NCBI GenBank assembly: GCA_963575745.1
Contig: CAUYUJ010001411.1
Span: forward strand, 1-20,000
Direction of reading: 5' to 3'
Origin: Prorocentrum cordatum
Lineage: Eukaryota; Sar; Dinophyceae; Prorocentrales; Prorocentraceae
Length of the DNA stretch: 20,000 nucleotides
The notes below the pieces were generated by a model. That model was given only the letters and a program-made list of their open reading frames with translations. It had not been told where the DNA came from and did not search any database. The translations under genes and the position numbers were made by a program. Shown here piece by piece: positions 8,166-16,850 of the stretch; position 1 is the stretch's first letter; every line of letters begins with the position of its first letter.

Positions 8166-8211
8166 GAGGAGGAGGAGGAGGAGGAGGAGGAGGAGGAGGA
8201 GGAGGAGGAGG
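8166..8211. repeat. (GGA)15 array
   Basis: A short and essentially pure GGA run on the plus strand. Confidence 0.96.
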
Positions 8212-8454
8212 GTCGAGAGTTCCGCGCCGCAAAAACTAGATTCTCCAACATCGCCGTCAACCATCGTTGCCGTTGGCGTGGCCTTGGGGCAAGGCGGAGC
8301 TGGTGGCGCCCACGACCGCATCGGCGGGGTGCGACCTGGTGCTCGACGCCTCAGGGTCCAGCGAGCCGCAGGCGCCTCTGCAGGGGGGGGGGCGCGCGCG
8401 GCCCGTGCGCCAGATGCCCAGTCGGGGGCTTTTGGGTCAAAAGGAGACGCATGC

Positions 8455-8455
<1 letters not shown>

Positions 8456-8522
<67 letters not shown>

Positions 8523-9069
8523 CTGATGATGCTGATGATGCTGATGATGCTGATGATGCTGATGATGGTGATGATGGTGATGATGGTGATGATGGTGATG
8601 GTGATGGTGATGGTGGTGATGATGACGATGATGATGCTGATGTTGCTGATGATGGTGATGCTGATGCTGATGCTGATAATGATGATTGATGCCGAGGCTG
8701 ATGATGCTGATGATAATGATGACGATGAGGACGATGATGATGCTGATGCTGATGCTGACGATGATGATGATGCTGATGATGCTGATGATGGTGATCATGC
8801 TCATGATGATCATGATGATTTTGCTGTTGATGATGATGCCGATGATGCTGCTGATGATGAGGGGGAGGAGGAAGAGGAAGAGATACTGATGACGCTTGTC
8901 TGATGCTGATTTTGGTGATGCTGCTGATAGTGATGATGGTGTTGATGATGCTGTTGATGATGATGCTGATGCTGATCATGATGATGATGGTGAGCACGAT
9001 GATGATGTTGCAGAGGATGATGATTCTGCTGATGATGATGCTGATCATGATGATGATGAGGATGCTGAC

Positions 9070-9115
<46 letters not shown>

Positions 9116-9254
9116 CTGTTACTGATGATGATGATGGTGTTGATGATGCTGATGACGATGATGATGGTACTGCTGCTGATGGTGATGATGCTGCTGATGA
9201 TGATGATGATGATGATCATGGTGATAATGCTGAAGCCTATGCTGATGATGATGG

Positions 9255-9285
<31 letters not shown>

Positions 9286-9294
9286 GAGGATGAC

Positions 9295-9349
<55 letters not shown>

Positions 9350-9354
9350 CGGCT

Positions 9355-9385
<31 letters not shown>

Positions 9386-9390
9386 ATAAT

Positions 9391-9421
<31 letters not shown>

Positions 9422-9427
9422 ATGATC

Positions 9428-9487
<60 letters not shown>

Positions 9488-9595
9488 CGGTTGCTGCTGC
9501 TGCTGCTGATGATGAGGCTGATGATGATGAGGACGAGGAGGAGGAGGATGTCGAGGAGGAGGCGGAAGAGGAGGAACATCAGGAGTAGGAGGATG
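8456..9595. repeat. 1.1-kb GAT array with GCT/GGT higher-order units
   Basis: It begins with pure GAT (8456-8522), then ordered blocks: GATGATGCT repeated about five times, GATGATGGT about four times, GATGGT about three times. Next comes a long mixed region of GAT with GCT, GTT, GAC, CAT and GAG triplets, then further pure GAT blocks near 9294-9348 and 9400-9486. It passes into GAGGAGGAG at the right end. The same triplet phase is kept almost throughout, so frames of up to 230 codons of Asp/Ala/Val/Met or, in reverse, Ile/Ser/His result. These are repeat translations. No non-repeat domain is attached on either side. Confidence 0.97.
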
Positions 9596-9836
9596 AAGTG
9601 CGAAGCAGCAGGAGGAGTCGGAAGAGTGGGATAATGATGAGGTGGAGGAAGTTTAGGGACCATACCGGCCACCGTCTCATCTCGCAGTGGTCGAGCCTTC
9701 ATTGTACCGATTGCTTCTGTGGGCTGCTGCCAACACCTCACCCATGGATGCCGACAGGGTAGCGCAACTAGACGCTGCCGACACTCGCAACTTGAACAGC
9801 GAGGAAGCATGTCCGCAAGCGACCGCTAACTGGGGG
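9596..9836. other. Unassigned island between two arrays
   Basis: About 240 bp of non-repetitive DNA between the GAT array and the next GGA array. A plus frame here reads PMDADRVAQLDAADTRNLNS, a composition that could be coding, but it runs straight into GGA repeat. I do not recognise it. Confidence 0.3.
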
Positions 9837-10018
9837 AGGAAGGGGGGCGGAGGAGGAGGAGGAGGAGGAGGAGGAACTGAAGGAGGAGGAGGATGAGGAG
9901 AAGGAGGAGGAGGAGGAAGAGGAGGAGGAGTGCGAGGAACTGGAGATGGAGGAGGAGGGGGCGGCAGAGGAGGAGAATCAAGGAGGAGGAGAAGGAGGAG
10001 GAGGAGAAGGAGGAGTCG
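9837..10018. repeat. Degenerate (GGA)n array
   Basis: About 180 bp of GGA with many GAA, GGC and TGA variants. It lies about 65 bp beyond the stop codon of the minus-strand RNase H frame. Read in that direction it forms a TCC-rich tail. Confidence 0.93.
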
Positions 10019-10081
10019 GGAGTCGGGAGTGCCAGGACGAAGTCCAGATGAATAGGAGAGCGGGGCCAAACCCCCCCGCCA

Positions 10082-11495
10082 CTAAGGCCCCTTATGGGCC
10101 CCAGTCTTCCTCACGAGCTCAGCCTTACTGTAAGCCTTGGGGAATAAACCCCGCTCGATTCGGGAAAGATACTCGGCACGGGTATCGGACACCACCTTGG
10201 GGCACAACTTACCCAAACCTAACAATTGTCGGTCCCCGTACATCCCACAGGTGGCGCAGAACCAGACCCCTAGGTCCTGGTGGAAGCGCAACATGTGGGA
10301 GGGGTGGGTCCACCCCCCAGCAATGTGCAACCTCGCCCCAGCTGGGAGTCCTCTAAGGGAGCCATCAATAGACACTAGGCGAAAACACTGGGAGCCTCTC
10401 CAAGGTCTAGCTAGCGAGACAGACGCGGACCCACGGCACCGTCGGCACCTGCGGCCCGTATCATCCAGGGCGTGGCTAGACTCGAAAATCGACACAGTGT
10501 CAGCAGACGGCGGCGGCGGGGGTGCAGGGACGGGGGCCGCGAGGCCAGGGGAGAGGGCGGATCCATCACCAGTGCTCTCGCCGACCGCGGGGCCACGGAG
10601 GCCCTTGCCCCCCCGCCGCCTAAACCTACCTACCTGGGAACCATCACTCAGAAGCTTTTCCTCGGCGGCCATCGCGTCAAGCGAGGATCGGAGAATTCGC
10701 ATTCTAATCCAGAACACTTCCTGTTCGAGAATCATAATCGGGGAACGGACGCTGGCGGGCAAGCGGGCGCGATCAGCGCCATAACATGCCAGGACGTCCG
10801 CGAACACATTGCCATGCACGAGCCAACGTTCGGCCTTGCCAGCAACAATATCTGTGGCTTCCATATGGCTGTGGGTGAAAAGGACAACGACGTGGCCCCG
10901 CTCGCGAGGCTTCATGATCTCGCCGATCTGAGCCCACAAATCGCTGTTCTCACCCTGTGGCTGGCGATCGCGGGCCGCGTGCCAGCCGTCAAAGACTGCT
11001 TTGTTATCGGTAACGTAGATGAGGAAATCGGGTGCCCACCGAAGGGCACAGAAGAAAGTGAACAACTCGCCACGAGGAACCGTCTGCTGGAGCCCTGGCA
11101 GGATCCCTGACAGCGTGCTCGAGAGGATCATCGAGGACTCGTCTTCGAACTGGGCCAAGCCGACGCCGACGCGTCTGAACAGCGGGCTGGAGGAGTCGGC
11201 CCCCCCGCTGGCGTCCCCGAACAGAAGAATGGGACGAGCGGCTGAGCCTGGGCCGAACCCCTCCGACAGCGCGTCATCGTGAGAGCCCCACCAACTCTCG
11301 TCCATCGGCGGCGACGGCGCCTGCATGCGCCCCGCTGGCAGCAGCCCACGCAGCCACAGGGCCTCCTCGGCCTCATGCTGGGCGCACGCCTGCGGGTAAA
11401 GGAAGTCCGACTGCACGTAAGCCTCCTCCCCGCAGTTGGCCTTGCAGCCCCAGATGCGGTGGAAGGGGGTCTCTGGCGCGCACCTGCAGCGAGCG
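10082..11495 (-). CDS. Retrotransposon-type RNase H fragment with Cys-rich tail (5'-truncated)
   Basis: The frame stays open on the minus strand to the stop at 10082-10084. Beyond 11495 it continues only through TCC/ATC repeat, so that part is not counted. Order: a CRC..H..W.C-type linker; an RNase H fold (about 11235-10770) with first-strand ILLFGDAS (Asp at 11213-11215), GEL (Glu 11066-11068), VTDN (Asp 11006-11008) and a final FADV (Asp 10796-10798), the D-E-D-D set of active RNase H; a Pro-rich linker; then CRRC and WFCATCG...LCP, a likely zinc-binding tail. RNase H cuts RNA in RNA:DNA hybrids; in LINE-like elements it follows the reverse transcriptase. No reverse transcriptase or endonuclease is present, so this is an element's 3' end, not an autonomous copy. 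A domesticated gene is less likely. Confidence 0.72.
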
Positions 11496-12131
11496 CAGGA
11501 GGAGAAGGAGGAGGAGGAGGAGGAGGAGGAGGAGGGGGAGGCGGAGCGGAGGGGGTGGCCTAGGGAGAGGAGGAGGAGGAGGAGGAGGAGGAGGGTGGAG
11601 GAGGAGGAGGAGAGGAGGACGGAGGAGGAGGACGAGGGGGAGGGGCAGGAGAAGAGGAGGAGGAGGAGGAGGAGGGGAGGAGGAGGAGGAGGAGGAGGAG
11701 GACGAGGAGGAGGAGGGAGAAAGTTGGAGGAGGAGGAGGTGGAGGTGGAGGAGGAGGAGGGAGGAGGAGAAGGCGGAGGAGAGGAGGAGGAGGAGGAGGA
11801 AAAGGGGAAGAAGGAGGAGGAGGAGGAGGGAGGAGGATGGAAGGACGGAGAGGTGGAGGAGGGTGTGTGGGAGGGAGGGCTGGGTGGGGAGGGAGGAGGG
11901 GAGGGAGGATGGGAGGGGGAGGAGGGAGGAGGGGGAGGAGGAGGAGGAGGAGGAGGAGGAGGAGGAGGGGAGGAGGAGGCGGAGGCGGAGGAGGCGGGGA
12001 GGAGTAGGAGGAGGAGGAGGAGGAGGAGAAGGAGGAGGAGGAGGAGGAGGAGGAAGTGGGCGGAGGGAATGGGAAAGGAGGGGGGAGGTGGAGGAGAGAA
12101 TGATGATGATGATGCTGCTGCTGATGATGAT

Positions 12132-12162
<31 letters not shown>

Positions 12163-12274
12163 ATGATGCTGATGATGCTGATGATTCTGATGATGATGAT
12201 GATGATGAGGAGGAGGAGGAGGAAGTGGAGGATGGGAGAGAGGGAGGAGTAGGAGGACGAGGAGGGGAGGGGGG
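11496..12274. repeat. Composite GGA-GAT-GGA array
   Basis: About 600 bp of degenerate GGA, then GAT with GCT interruptions at about 12100-12207, then GGA again. The GAT block has the same GAT plus GCT texture as the 8456-9595 array. The array separates the minus-strand RNase H frame from the plus-strand decayed coding region. It sits where the reverse transcriptase of the retroelement would be expected. Confidence 0.95.
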
Positions 12275-12289
12275 GAGGGACTGTTGCAA

Positions 12290-12930
12290 GCAACCGCTCG
12301 AGTATGATCCTTCGATGGAGAACGTATGGGATTACTTGGGGAGCAGAGGTTGCAAACTCGCCTTCGAACACCCGTTCTTGGACGGAGCAAATGAGGATAG
12401 AAATCGCCCGGCTCATGGCCAAGAAGAGGCCATGGCCAAGCCATCGGCACAGCCGGCAGGCTGGTCCGCCTCTGGTGCAGCCAAGCCTCCACCGCGTTTG
12501 GGTGATCCTGAGGAACCGAAGCCTCCGCCTCCCCAAACAGCCAGACCTTCTGTGCCGTCAACTCCTAAAGGTCAGGGGGACATGACGGCTGCTGGGCCGG
12601 ACACCGACTCTCAGGAAGGGAGCCTGTCTCCTACGGCACCACCGCCAGGGGACAGGAATCCTTGGGAACCATTGTCAGACAATGCGTCGAAGCCGCTTCC
12701 GCCCACTCCTGGGCCTGCTCCGAAGTCACTGGCCAAGCCAAGTGAATCCGATCAGATGCCAAACAGAGAGGCAAAAGCGCCGCCACCAGACTTTCGGAAA
12801 CAGTGGAGGCCTTGTTTGAGAGACGACCCATCTTCGACAGCGGAGGATACGCCGGGCGTAGGAAGCGAGAAGAGTCTGTCTGTGACTCCAACGCTCCCTC
12901 CAAGGGATTCCCCGCGTTTCGATCTTCAAC
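12290..12930 (+). pseudogene. Segment 1: Pro-rich, possibly disordered N-terminal part
   Basis: Frame 0 emerges from the GGA array and reads about 210 codons. A short mixed part (LEYDPSMENVWDYLGS) precedes a long Pro/Ser/Lys/Ala-rich stretch with PPPP and PxxP motifs, typical of a disordered linker. No domain was recognised. A start codon cannot be chosen because the frame is open through the upstream repeat. After about 12930 the coding look shifts to frame 1, which begins with an ATG at 12931. Confidence 0.4.
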
Positions 12931-13290
12931 ATGGCAAAAATGGCACTTGGCTCTCCAACAGAGGCACAGCAAGAGCAGCCCGGCAAAACCGGAGCTAGCC
13001 AGTAGACTATTGAAGCAAGTGCCCCAGAGGATCCCCGATTTTTTGTGTTTGACTTGCCAGATCCTCCTCCTGTGGATACGACAGTGCACGACCAGCAGCC
13101 CTCCCAACCGGATAGGCTTGGTGAGGGTGACGGAGAAGGGCCAAAGTATAATTTCGATTTGTTGTTGCCTCCGAATGACCTCCTGGGCACTGATCCTGTG
13201 TCAGTGGTTGTTAAACTGGCCAGAGCTTTTCATCCATACACTTTGGACCTCAATCGAGCCGAGCACACTTGTCACTACGTAGCGAGCTGA
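12931..13290 (+). pseudogene. Segment 2: unrecognised, interrupted by TAG
   Basis: Frame 1 starts at ATG 12931 (MAKMALGSPTEAQQ), hits TAG at 13003, then continues in the same frame as a convincing acidic/Pro sequence (EDPRFFVFDLPDPPPVDTTV and on to KLARAFHPYTLDLNRAEH) until TGA at 13288-13290. Coding character is the same on both sides of the TAG, so the stop looks like a point mutation. No family was recognised. Confidence 0.4.
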
Positions 13291-13695
13291 TAATGCTCTG
13301 GCAAGCCCGCCCCGGCGGACTTCAGTTTGACAATGTTAGGGAGCTCGCTGTTGAAGAGGCGACCTTGTTGAGGGGTGACATGATAACCTGGGCACTTCGC
13401 TATCCAAAACAAACAGATGAGAAGAGGAATGGGCCCTCTGAGTACTCGCCGCCTTTTAAAAATCGAGCCTATTCTCTACGTAACTCCCTTCAGATTCGCT
13501 AGTCGGAGTATATTCCCACAGGAGAAGTTCCAAATGCCCGAATGCTTGTGGACCCTGTGGCGTTGACCAGTACAACAGGGGACAACGAAGGGTCCGCCGC
13601 AGCAAAAACAGATGGGGAAAGCGACGGACGACCTGCTGAACCGCAGGACAACAGTCTAAGGATCCCCTTTTATGGGGGGGGTCTTACTTGTTAAT
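13269..13695 (+). pseudogene. Segment 3: unrecognised, interrupted by TAG
   Basis: Frame 0 takes over at about 13265 with LIMLWQARPGGLQFDNVREL and continues for about 75 codons to TAG at 13500. In the same frame it resumes at SEYIPTGEVPNARMLVDPVAL, as far as a run of seven or more G near 13674. There the frame shifts to 1, consistent with a homopolymer indel. No domain was recognised. The content is mixed hydrophilic, as in a soluble protein. Confidence 0.4.
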
Positions 13696-14286
13696 CGCGG
13701 AAGAAGGGACGCCGATAGTAGTCTAGGAACCGCGAATTTATGTATGCGCGTGACTCTTCCGCCGACGCCTGATCATGAACAGCTCCGTCCTGAGGAGCAC
13801 GACCCTCCGGGTCGAATTAGGAATGTCAGTCACGCCACATCCACTGTTGATGCAGGGCTCCTGTATTTTGATCAATAACAGCGGGAGAACACTCGTGATG
13901 GAAAGAGTGATGGAAAGAGTGATGAAGTCAGAATGCAGGTCACTGCAGCCCACAGGGCTGGCTCAGTGCCCCCGCGCATCGCATCTGTTCGTGGGCGTGC
14001 CTGGTATACGATCAAGGAGAATGCGCGCGCGGTACATGACCCAATAGTTGCGTTGCTTTTTGAGCAGAGAGTTATGGGAAGAGCGCTCAGGTTTCTCGAA
14101 CCAGTGTTTGATTCGGATGACAGACCAGACTCCATCCCCCTGGAGGCCTACAATGCCCTCATCCCCCGAGTGTTGCCGAAGCACGCTGCTGGCGCAGCCG
14201 AGGAAGCGGAGGCAAGGCTGTTGAAGCATGGCCGAAAGCCTGCCATGCTGGGAAGCTCGGAAATTTGGAGAAAGTGCAGCCATTGA
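13672..14286 (+). pseudogene. Segment 4: region just before the Tpt1-like part
   Basis: In frame 1, about 68 codons lead to TAA at 13876, then the frame resumes in phase to TGA at 14284. It includes a 12-bp tandem duplication (GATGGAAAGAGT twice, about 13898-13921). It then reads a plausibly helical stretch (FEQRVMGRALRFLEPVFDSD, then AYNALIPRVLPKHAAGAAEE). The TGA lies about 15 codons before the R-H motif of the Tpt1-like domain and in the same frame, so segments 4 and 5 were very likely one protein. Confidence 0.45.
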
Positions 14287-15585
14287 ACGCACTCCCAAGC
14301 GCAATTCATCGGCGAGTGCGCGGCGTACATGGCGAGGCATTGCGCCGAGTGCGCCCGATCATCGGCCGGGTGGGTGTATGTAGGCGACCTCGTCCAGACG
14401 ATGACGAACGACGGTATAACACGCGCCACTACTGCTCATGCAGTGCACGGCCTGACGACGCTGCCACCAGGAGAGATTGATGTGCTAGGCGTCAGGGCCG
14501 ATGACATTGCGACTCTTGAACAGACGCATCTAATTGAGCAGTGGCGGTCCTTTCTGAACCAAGACGCCTCACGCGACACAGTCGTTGATGAGGAACACGG
14601 GGACCTAGTCATCACCATCGATAGAGATGAGCAGGCTGCTAAGCCCATGCCATTGTTCTTCCGTGCGCGTCAGGGACACTCTTGTTTTGCTCACAGCATC
14701 GAGCGCATGCGTGCTCCTTGCGAGTTTGGGATGGCACGGTGCCATGGGCATCTGCTGCATGCTACATCCTTAGAAACCGTGCAGGAGTCAACGCTGGGAG
14801 AAGGGATCATCAAGTTCCCGAACAAGCTTAGTGGATTGTGCAGAGCACCTGACTACGGACTTCTCAGATTGATACCGACGAGACGCGAGTTCCCTGTGGA
14901 ATCTGCTGCACACGTCCCTCATTGGCTCAGCCAGCGGAAGGACGGTGAGGCCCCGCCCGCCAGGGTATATCAGGCTGAGGGCAATGCCCCTGCCGGCGGT
15001 GGACCACCCAACCGGGGTTCTTGGCCTCGTTCAATCACCCCGTCTTTCTGGGACACTGATGTGACACAAAATGAGAATTGGCAATCTGTTGTTGTCGTCA
15101 ATGGACGGGTAGTGACTCGCCTTAGGTATCGAATCTGTCGCGATGGAACTCTTGTGACCACGGGGCAAGCACGTTTCAATGATATCTCGCGCATTGTGCC
15201 CTTCCAAGTGGTTGAACAAGTTGGTAGACACACCGTGCCACCGGCGATGTGGACCCTGATAGTTTCACAAGAGTGGTCTGCGTGGGAGGTTGCTGTCTCG
15301 TCTGATACAATCAGAACGTGGGTCTTCTCCGATGAACAAGTGGTCGATGTAGGACAGCGTACTCTGTCCGAAGAAGAAAACGCCCTCATCATGCAGGGGA
15401 TGTTGACTGACGATGGGAGGTGCATTTGCGCTCTCAACACCATGCCGCGAGGGCTGGTTTTGGATGCTGTTTGCATTGCCTTACTCCTGTCATGTACAAA
15501 ACGTCAGAGCGAATTACTTACAATCGCCAGGAGAAAATGCATCGGGTGCTGCATGGTCGAGACTAGAATTGAAACCGCGCGTTGA
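14287..15585 (+). pseudogene. Segment 5: Tpt1/KptA-like RNA 2'-phosphotransferase domain plus unknown C-terminal part
   Basis: This is the longest clean stretch: 418 codons from ATG 14329. Counting from that Met, motifs in order are R-H at residues 3-4 with GWVYVGDLV following, FRARQGHS at about 111-118, and HGHLLHATS ending at about 147. Tpt1/KptA enzymes remove a splice-junction 2'-phosphate from tRNA using NAD+. From memory, their conserved features are an R-H pair, GYVxVDDLL, RAxQGHS, HGT and a later R-x-H-V-H. Here the first four are recognisable (HGT as HAT). The last Arg motif is not evident, and some 60 extra residues sit between R-H and RAxQGHS. The rest (about 150-418) includes a beta-rich stretch NWQSVVVVNGRVVTRLRYRI and is unrecognised. 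Coding look shifts to frame 2 near 15535. Confidence 0.5.
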
Positions 15586-16240
15586 TGCCACCCCGAAAGG
15601 AGAGAACCGATTTAAGATGATTTATAACATGTTAAGAGCAATGAGCGAGAGCTCGACTGACGCTTTTGACATTTTGAGCAAGGCAGAGCAGCATCAGCGC
15701 AAATGGCTTAATAGTGAACATATGCGTTTCAAGTCTGCTTCGGCTGGTGGTACATTCATGAATTCGCAGCCAGGGGCCGTTCCTTCCTGGCGGCCAGACA
15801 GCGTCTCGGCACAGCCGCCATTGCGTCGCGAGCCATTCTTTCAGGGTCTTGAACCCCTCAAGCTTAGTTTCACTGACTGGCTAGAGCACAAGCTTGGGGA
15901 TGCTCGCCCCACGGCTGCCCAATGGTGGCCATTGATCCGGACGCCAGATTTGGACCAATATGCCCGCCCTATGAGATGCTGTGCACTTGCCGCTTTCGTT
16001 TGGGAACATGTAAGTGCAGACCAAATTCGACCGGAGACGGGCTGTGACCAGTGGGAACGAGAGATGAAGGAAAGAGGATTTGTCATTCCATCAGTTCGAG
16101 TGTTGACGGATAATTTGGGCGCAGCGAACCGAGCATCTGCATCGAACCAAGTAGGGTCCATAGATTTTCGCATCGTTGCCGGACTTTACCATCGGCCAAG
16201 CCGCAGTGATGAAGTAGTCTCGGAAGGTGAAGAGAAGGCT
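15535..16240 (+). pseudogene. Segment 6: unrecognised, frame 2
   Basis: Frame 2 carries ENASGAAWSRLELKPRVDAT, then an amphipathic helical stretch (MIYNMLRAMSESSTDAFDIL) and a Trp-rich part with TAAQWWPLIRTPDLDQYARP and VIPSVRVLTDNLGAANRAS. It stays open to 16387, but after about 16230 the coding look is better in frame 1. The upstream ATG at 15413 lies inside segment 5 and is not taken as the start. No family was recognised. Confidence 0.4.
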
Positions 16241-16812
16241 GCGATGTCGGATGGCGTATGCAATCGCCATATCGCACGGCGACATCCATTGCTTTTTCCG
16301 AATCGTTGCCATTTTGGAATGACCTGGTTTCTATGCATGGTTGCATGTGTGGTCAGAACTACAACAATGCAACGTACGAGGGGCTAGATGTTATCCAAGT
16401 TGCAACGCAATTTGTTATTGAATACTTGTCGATTGCTCCAAATACGAGCCCGTCGGGCACCGACATTATTCATGACGCGCCGCTGGGACTACCCGAACTT
16501 GTGGCTATAATCCGGGACCAACCGTTTGATCGCATCCCCGCCCATGGAAGATGGGGGCGAATTCTGTTAGCTGTACGAGAAGTCCGATTTTTCTTCATGT
16601 CCGCGGGAATGAATGTTGCGTTTCCGGGGTATGATGTGCAGCGTAATCCGCAATCCACCTAAGTCGTACAAGATGCTTATTCTTTGGATGGTCGGATCCG
16701 AGCTGCAGTCGGACTTGGAAATGGAGTATCTCAGACCGCGCGACGCATGAAGTATCTGAGGCATTCAAGAGGCCATGGTCTTTATACACACGTCTACGGA
16801 GCCCCAATGTAG
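16241..16812 (+). pseudogene. Segment 7: unrecognised, frame 1, interrupted by TAA
   Basis: Frame 1 reads SLPFWNDLVSMHGCMCGQNY, then EYLSIAPNTSPSGTDIIHD and WGRILLAVREVRFFFMSAGM, up to TAA at 16660. It resumes in the same frame with VQDAYSLDGRIRAAVGLGNG to TAG at 16810. Hydrophobic and charged residues alternate as in a folded domain. No match to a known family comes to mind. Confidence 0.4.
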
Positions 16813-16850
16813 TGTCGAGATTTGTCTCGCCAACAGCCTTTTTGGGGTCT

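Noticed and set aside
8456-8640. CRISPR-like array
   Set aside because: Units are 3-9 bp with no spacers; a simple microsatellite in a eukaryotic setting.
8896-9634. 230-243-codon frames rich in Asp, Met, Leu over the GAT array
   Set aside because: They are direct translations of the triplet repeat, open in several frames at once, with no non-repeat domain attached.
8437-9810. 457-codon minus-strand Ile/Ser/His-rich frame
   Set aside because: Open only because ATC/CAT repeats contain no stop in that phase. The short non-repeat start (9596-9810) has no recognisable domain.
11496-12289. N-terminal 260 or so residues of the 735-codon minus-strand frame
   Set aside because: Poly-Ser/Pro/Leu from TCC/ATC repeat. 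Only the part below 11496 resembles real protein, so the RNase H feature was trimmed to that.
11436-12290. Glu/Gly/Asp-rich start of the plus frame that continues into the decayed gene
   Set aside because: Repeat translation. The coding look begins only at about 12290.
12279-12290. GTTGCAAGCAAC palindrome as a transposon end
   Set aside because: Twelve bases with no partner at any plausible distance and no flanking duplication.
14929-14943. CAGCCAGCGGAAGG shared with 5203-5216
   Set aside because: A 14-base match of low-complexity GGAAG/GCGG type. Similar AGCGGAAG stretches recur at 3520 and 4300, so no specific relation can be claimed.
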